26,425 nt of DNA from S012-135 sp964423785 (GTDB taxonomy: Bacteria; Desulfobacterota; Desulfobulbia; Desulfobulbales; S012-135). The position numbers and the translations under genes are program-made. Shown here one piece after another: positions 23,515-26,425 of the stretch. The first letter of the stretch is position 1; the number at the start of each line of letters is the position of its first letter. A model generated the notes under the pieces. The model did not search any database. It was not told the origin of the DNA and worked only from the letters and a program-made list of their open reading frames with translations. The DNA is taken from assembly GCA_964423785.1 (NCBI GenBank), contig CAYRGZ010000018.1, positions 1 to 26,425 of the forward strand. The letters are read 5' to 3'.

Positions 23515-24594
23515 ATGCCACAGACCATCCAACGTCGGCCATCCCGGCGGATCATGGTGGGTGATGTCGCCATCGGCGGTGATGCACCGGTGGTGGTCCA
23601 GTCGATGACCAACACCGATACCCGGGACGTGGCCGCCACCGTGGCCCAGATCGAACGGCTGGCCGCCGTCGGCTGCGAGATCGTCCGGGTGGCGGTGCTC
23701 GATCTCGAGGCGGCCCGCGCCATCCGCGCCATCCGCGATCAGGTGACGATGCCGATCATCGCCGACATCCATTTCGATGCCCGTCTGGCCGTCGCGGCCA
23801 TGGAGCACGGCGCCCAGGGTATCCGGATCAATCCCGGCAACATCGGCGCCATCGACAAGATCCGACGGGTGGTGGACGCCGCCCGTCTCCACCGGGTGCC
23901 GATCCGCATCGGGGTCAATTCCGGCTCCGTGGAGCGGGACATCCTGGCCGAGCACGGCGGCCCGACCCCGGCGGCCCTGGTGGCCTCAGCCGTGCGGCAC
24001 GTTCGATTGCTGGAGGAACTCGGCTTCGAGGACATGAAGATATCCATCAAGTCCTCGGACGTCCTCACCACCGTTGCCGCCTATCGCCTGTTGGCCGAAG
24101 CGGTTGACTATCCGTTGCATCTCGGCGTCACCGAGGCCGGAGGTCTCGTGGCCGGCACGGTGAAGTCCAGCGTCGCCCTCGGTATCCTGCTCGCCGAGGG
24201 GATCGGTGATACCCTGCGTATCTCTCTCACCCGCGATCCGGTCGAGGAGATCCGGGTGGCCTACGAGCTGCTCCGTGCCCTGAAATTGCGGGTCCGCGGG
24301 CCGGAAATCGTTTCCTGTCCCACCTGCGGCCGCTGCCAGATCGATCTCTTTCCCCTGGCCGAGAAGATCGAGGCCCGATTGCAGACCATGACCACGCCGC
24401 TCAAGGTGGCGGTGATGGGCTGCGTGGTCAACGGTCCTGGCGAGGCGCGGGAGGCCGATATCGGGGTGGCCGGAGGTAAGGGCACCGGTATCATCTTCAA
24501 GAAAGGCCGGCTTTGGAAAAAGGTTCCCGAGGAGGAGCTGTTCGACGTCTTCATGGCCGAGCTGGAGGCCATGGCCCGGGAAATCGAATCGTGA
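23515..24594 (+). CDS. ispG: 4-hydroxy-3-methylbut-2-enyl-diphosphate synthase
   Basis: IspG (GcpE) catalyses the penultimate step of the MEP isoprenoid pathway, reductively opening methylerythritol cyclodiphosphate to HMBPP with a 4Fe-4S cluster. At 359 residues it has the usual bacterial length. ATG 23515 is preceded by AGGAG at a spacing of 9. The N-terminal TIM-barrel part includes VQSMTNTDT (28-36), ADIHFD (83-88) and INPGN (105-109). The C-terminal cluster domain has Cys268, Cys271 (SCPTCGRC) and Cys303 (GCVVNGPGE) with Glu310. These are the expected three cluster cysteines and the conserved Glu ligand. proS follows 37 bp downstream and is probably co-transcribed. Confidence 0.98.
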   Translation: MPQTIQRRPSRRIMVGDVAIGGDAPVVVQSMTNTDTRDVAATVAQIERLAAVGCEIVRVAVLDLEAARAIRAIRDQVTMPIIADIHFDARLAVAAMEHGAQGIRINPGNIGAIDKIRRVVDAARLHRVPIRIGVNSGSVERDILAEHGGPTPAALVASAVRHVRLLEELGFEDMKISIKSSDVLTTVAAYRLLAEAVDYPLHLGVTEAGGLVAGTVKSSVALGILLAEGIGDTLRISLTRDPVEEIRVAYELLRALKLRVRGPEIVSCPTCGRCQIDLFPLAEKIEARLQTMTTPLKVAVMGCVVNGPGEAREADIGVAGGKGTGIIFKKGRLWKKVPEEELFDVFMAELEAMAREIES

Positions 24595-24631
24595 TTCTTC
24601 TAGCCGTGAACTCTACCGCAGGATTCGAGCC

Positions 24632-26347
24632 ATGCACCATGTCATGCGTTTTTCCGAGATGCTTATCCCTACTCTGAAGGAGACTCCGGCCGAGGCCGAG
24701 GTGGTTAGTCACCAGTTGCTCCTCCGGGCCGGTTTCATCCGCAAACTGACCAGCGGGGTCTACAGTTACCTGCCGCTTGCCCTGCGCAGCCTGCGCAAGT
24801 TCGAGGCGATCATCCGCGAGGAGATGGCCCGGGCCGGGGCCCAGGAATTGCTGCTGCCCATGGTGCAGCCCGCCGACCTGTGGCAGGAGTCGGGCCGCTG
24901 GACGAAATACGGTCTGGAACTCTTGCGGTTCACCGATCGGCACGAGCGCGAGTCCTGCCTCGGTCCCACCCACGAGGAGGTGATCACTGATCTCGTGCGG
25001 ATGAACGTCCACTCGTACCGGGATCTGCCCAAGAACCTCTACCAGATCCAGACCAAATTCCGGGACGAGATCCGGCCGCGGTTCGGCCTCATGCGCGGCC
25101 GCGAGTTCATCATGAAGGACGGTTACAGTTTCGACGCCGACGAGGCCGGGGCCGAGGAGACCTACCGCCGGATGTACGAGGCCTACATGCGCATCTTTTC
25201 CCGCTGCGGCCTCGCCTTCCGGGCGGTGGAGGCGGATACCGGCACCATCGGCGGCAGTTTCTCCCACGAATTCATGGTGCTGGCCGATACCGGCGAGGAT
25301 ACCATCGTCGTGTGTACGGGCTGTGACTATGCCGCCAACCTGGAGAAGGCCACTTGCCAACCCAGCCCGCCGCCGGCCACCCCGGACGCACCGAAGCCCG
25401 TGGAAAAGGTGGCCACGCCGGGCAAGCGCACGGTGGAGGAGGTCACCGAGTTTCTCGGTGTTACGCCGCGCCAACTCATCAAAACTCTGGTGTACCTCGC
25501 CGACGGCGAGCCCGTCGCGGTTCTGGTGCGCGGTGATCACGAGGTGCAGCCGGTCAAGCTCCAGAATCTGCTCGGTGCCGTCGAGGTGGAACTGGCCGAC
25601 GACGCGGCGGTGCGCGAGGCTACCGGCGTGCCGGTGGGCTATCTCGGCCCGGTGGGCTGCTCCCTGCGGCTGGTGGCGGATCTCGAGGTGCAGCACATGG
25701 TCAACGCGGTCACCGGGGCCAACGAACAGGATGCCCATCTCGTCAACGTCAATCCGGGCCGCGATTTTGCCGTCGAACAGTACGCCGATCTGCGGATGGT
25801 GACCGCCGAGGACCGTTGTCCGCGTTGCGGCGGTGCGCTGGAGCTGACCCGCGGTATCGAGGTGGGGCATATCTTCAAGCTCGGCACCGCCTACAGCGAG
25901 GCGATGAACGCCACCTTTCTCGACGCCGAGGGCAAACGGCGCCACTTCGTCATGGGGTGCTACGGCATCGGTGTCAGCCGCACCATTGCGGCGGCCATCG
26001 AACAGAACCACGACGACGACGGCATCATCTTTCCGCCGCCCATCGCGCCCTTTTCCGTCATCGTTCTCGATCTCTCCACCAAAAGCGGCAACGTGGCCGA
26101 CGCGGTGGACGCCGTGGCCCGGGAACTCGCCGCCGCGGACATCGACGTGCTGGTGGACGATCGGAACGAGCGGCCCGGTATCAAGTTCAAGGATGCCGAT
26201 CTCATCGGTATCCCGGTGCGGGTGACGGTGGGCAAGCGCTATCTCGCCGATGGACTTGTGGAGGTGCGTCGGCGGCGGGACGGGGAGACCGTTGCCGTCG
26301 AGCGGGATGAGGTGCTGGAGGCCGTCCGGCGCTTTTTGAGCGAATAG
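24632..26347 (+). CDS. proS: Prolyl-tRNA synthetase (bacterial type with editing domain)
   Basis: ProRS charges tRNA-Pro with proline. It is a 571-residue class II synthetase of bacterial length. ATG 24632 has AGGA at 24620-24623; the ATG at 24644 (MRFSEM) would match the usual family start but is 20 nt from the RBS. Motif 2 is at about 143-168 (FRDEIRPRFGLMRGREF, KDGYSFD), preceded by the GPTHEE stretch at 111-116. The INS editing domain spans about 225-405 with Lys284 in RQLIKTLVY, equivalent to the editing lysine of E. coli ProRS. A CPRCG zinc-knuckle-like motif lies at 396-400. Motif 3 is CYGIGVSRTIAAAIEQ (443-458), followed by the anticodon-binding domain to 571. The TAG stop lies within the dispersed double-hairpin repeat. 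Confidence 0.98.
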   Translation: MHHVMRFSEMLIPTLKETPAEAEVVSHQLLLRAGFIRKLTSGVYSYLPLALRSLRKFEAIIREEMARAGAQELLLPMVQPADLWQESGRWTKYGLELLRFTDRHERESCLGPTHEEVITDLVRMNVHSYRDLPKNLYQIQTKFRDEIRPRFGLMRGREFIMKDGYSFDADEAGAEETYRRMYEAYMRIFSRCGLAFRAVEADTGTIGGSFSHEFMVLADTGEDTIVVCTGCDYAANLEKATCQPSPPPATPDAPKPVEKVATPGKRTVEEVTEFLGVTPRQLIKTLVYLADGEPVAVLVRGDHEVQPVKLQNLLGAVEVELADDAAVREATGVPVGYLGPVGCSLRLVADLEVQHMVNAVTGANEQDAHLVNVNPGRDFAVEQYADLRMVTAEDRCPRCGGALELTRGIEVGHIFKLGTAYSEAMNATFLDAEGKRRHFVMGCYGIGVSRTIAAAIEQNHDDDGIIFPPPIAPFSVIVLDLSTKSGNVADAVDAVARELAAADIDVLVDDRNERPGIKFKDADLIGIPVRVTVGKRYLADGLVEVRRRRDGETVAVERDEVLEAVRRFLSE

Positions 26348-26399
26348 CAGCCCGCCTCCAAACGGGCTGCGTGCGGCACAAGGATGTGCCGCTGAATTC
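26345..26399 (+). repeat. Dispersed double-hairpin repeat, right copy (also a likely transcript end for proS)
   Basis: TAG (26345-26347) leads into GCAGCCCG/CGGGCTGC (26347-26354/26363-26370), then GCGGCACA-AGGA-TGTGCCGC (26373-26392), then GAATTC (26394-26399). Its reverse complement matches 1-55 almost throughout. No T run follows, so if it terminates or stabilises the ispG-proS transcript it does so by structure. Confidence 0.8.
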
Positions 26400-26408
26400 C
26401 GCAGGTTT

Positions 26409-26425
26409 GATGGAATCGCAAAAGG
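26409..26425 (+). repeat. 94-bp dispersed repeat, copy C (cut by window end)
   Basis: GATGGAATCGCAAAAGG matches the first bases of copies A and B with one or two differences, and is preceded by TTT as they are. Only 17 bp are visible, so assignment as the third copy is probable, not certain. Confidence 0.6.

Overview
The window reads as a GC-rich chromosomal segment of an anaerobic, probably metal-respiring bacterium, most likely Desulfuromonadia/Geobacter-like Desulfobacterota. That placement is an inference. It rests on a giant exported multihaem c-type cytochrome, an NtrC-type sigma54 regulator, exported beta-helix and transthyretin-like proteins near the cytochrome, and an ispG-proS housekeeping pair. 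Two 100-N runs (3079-3178 and 23311-23410) mark scaffold gaps.

Layout. Positions 1-571 hold a dispersed double-hairpin repeat, two candidate promoters and a strongly structured leader. Positions 572-11523 are best read as one giant cytochrome gene interrupted by the first gap. It shows 24 CXXCH haem motifs before the gap and 64 after it. Completing the interrupted repeat unit would need 104 nt instead of the nominal 100. That restores one reading frame and gives at least 89 haems in about 3,650 residues. The haem-free C-terminus carries cadherin/Ig-like domains. A small exported DUF1566 (Lcl-type) protein follows from its own sigma70 promoter and ends at a good terminator. Next come four same-strand genes for exported proteins: a NosD-like beta-helix protein, a transthyretin-like protein, a short OpuAC-like binding protein and a second NosD-like protein. 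The two NosD-like genes share an apparently identical 1,754-bp segment but have clearly diverged C-terminal modules. A decayed scrap of a formylglycine-generating-enzyme-type gene lies beyond them. It is followed by a divergent pair: a PhnD-like lipoprotein on minus and another transthyretin-like protein on plus. A sigma54-dependent response regulator lies on minus. The right end is ispG and proS in a likely operon.

How they may work together (inference): the cytochrome would be an envelope or extracellular electron conduit. The beta-helix, transthyretin-like and solute-binding proteins would be its envelope partners. The sigma54 regulator is a plausible controller, because a sigma54-type -24/-12 sequence lies upstream of the cytochrome gene. 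ispG and proS are unrelated housekeeping genes. The most unusual points are the haem count, the tandem three-haem modules, the two large identical duplications, and the leader with mutually exclusive pairings.
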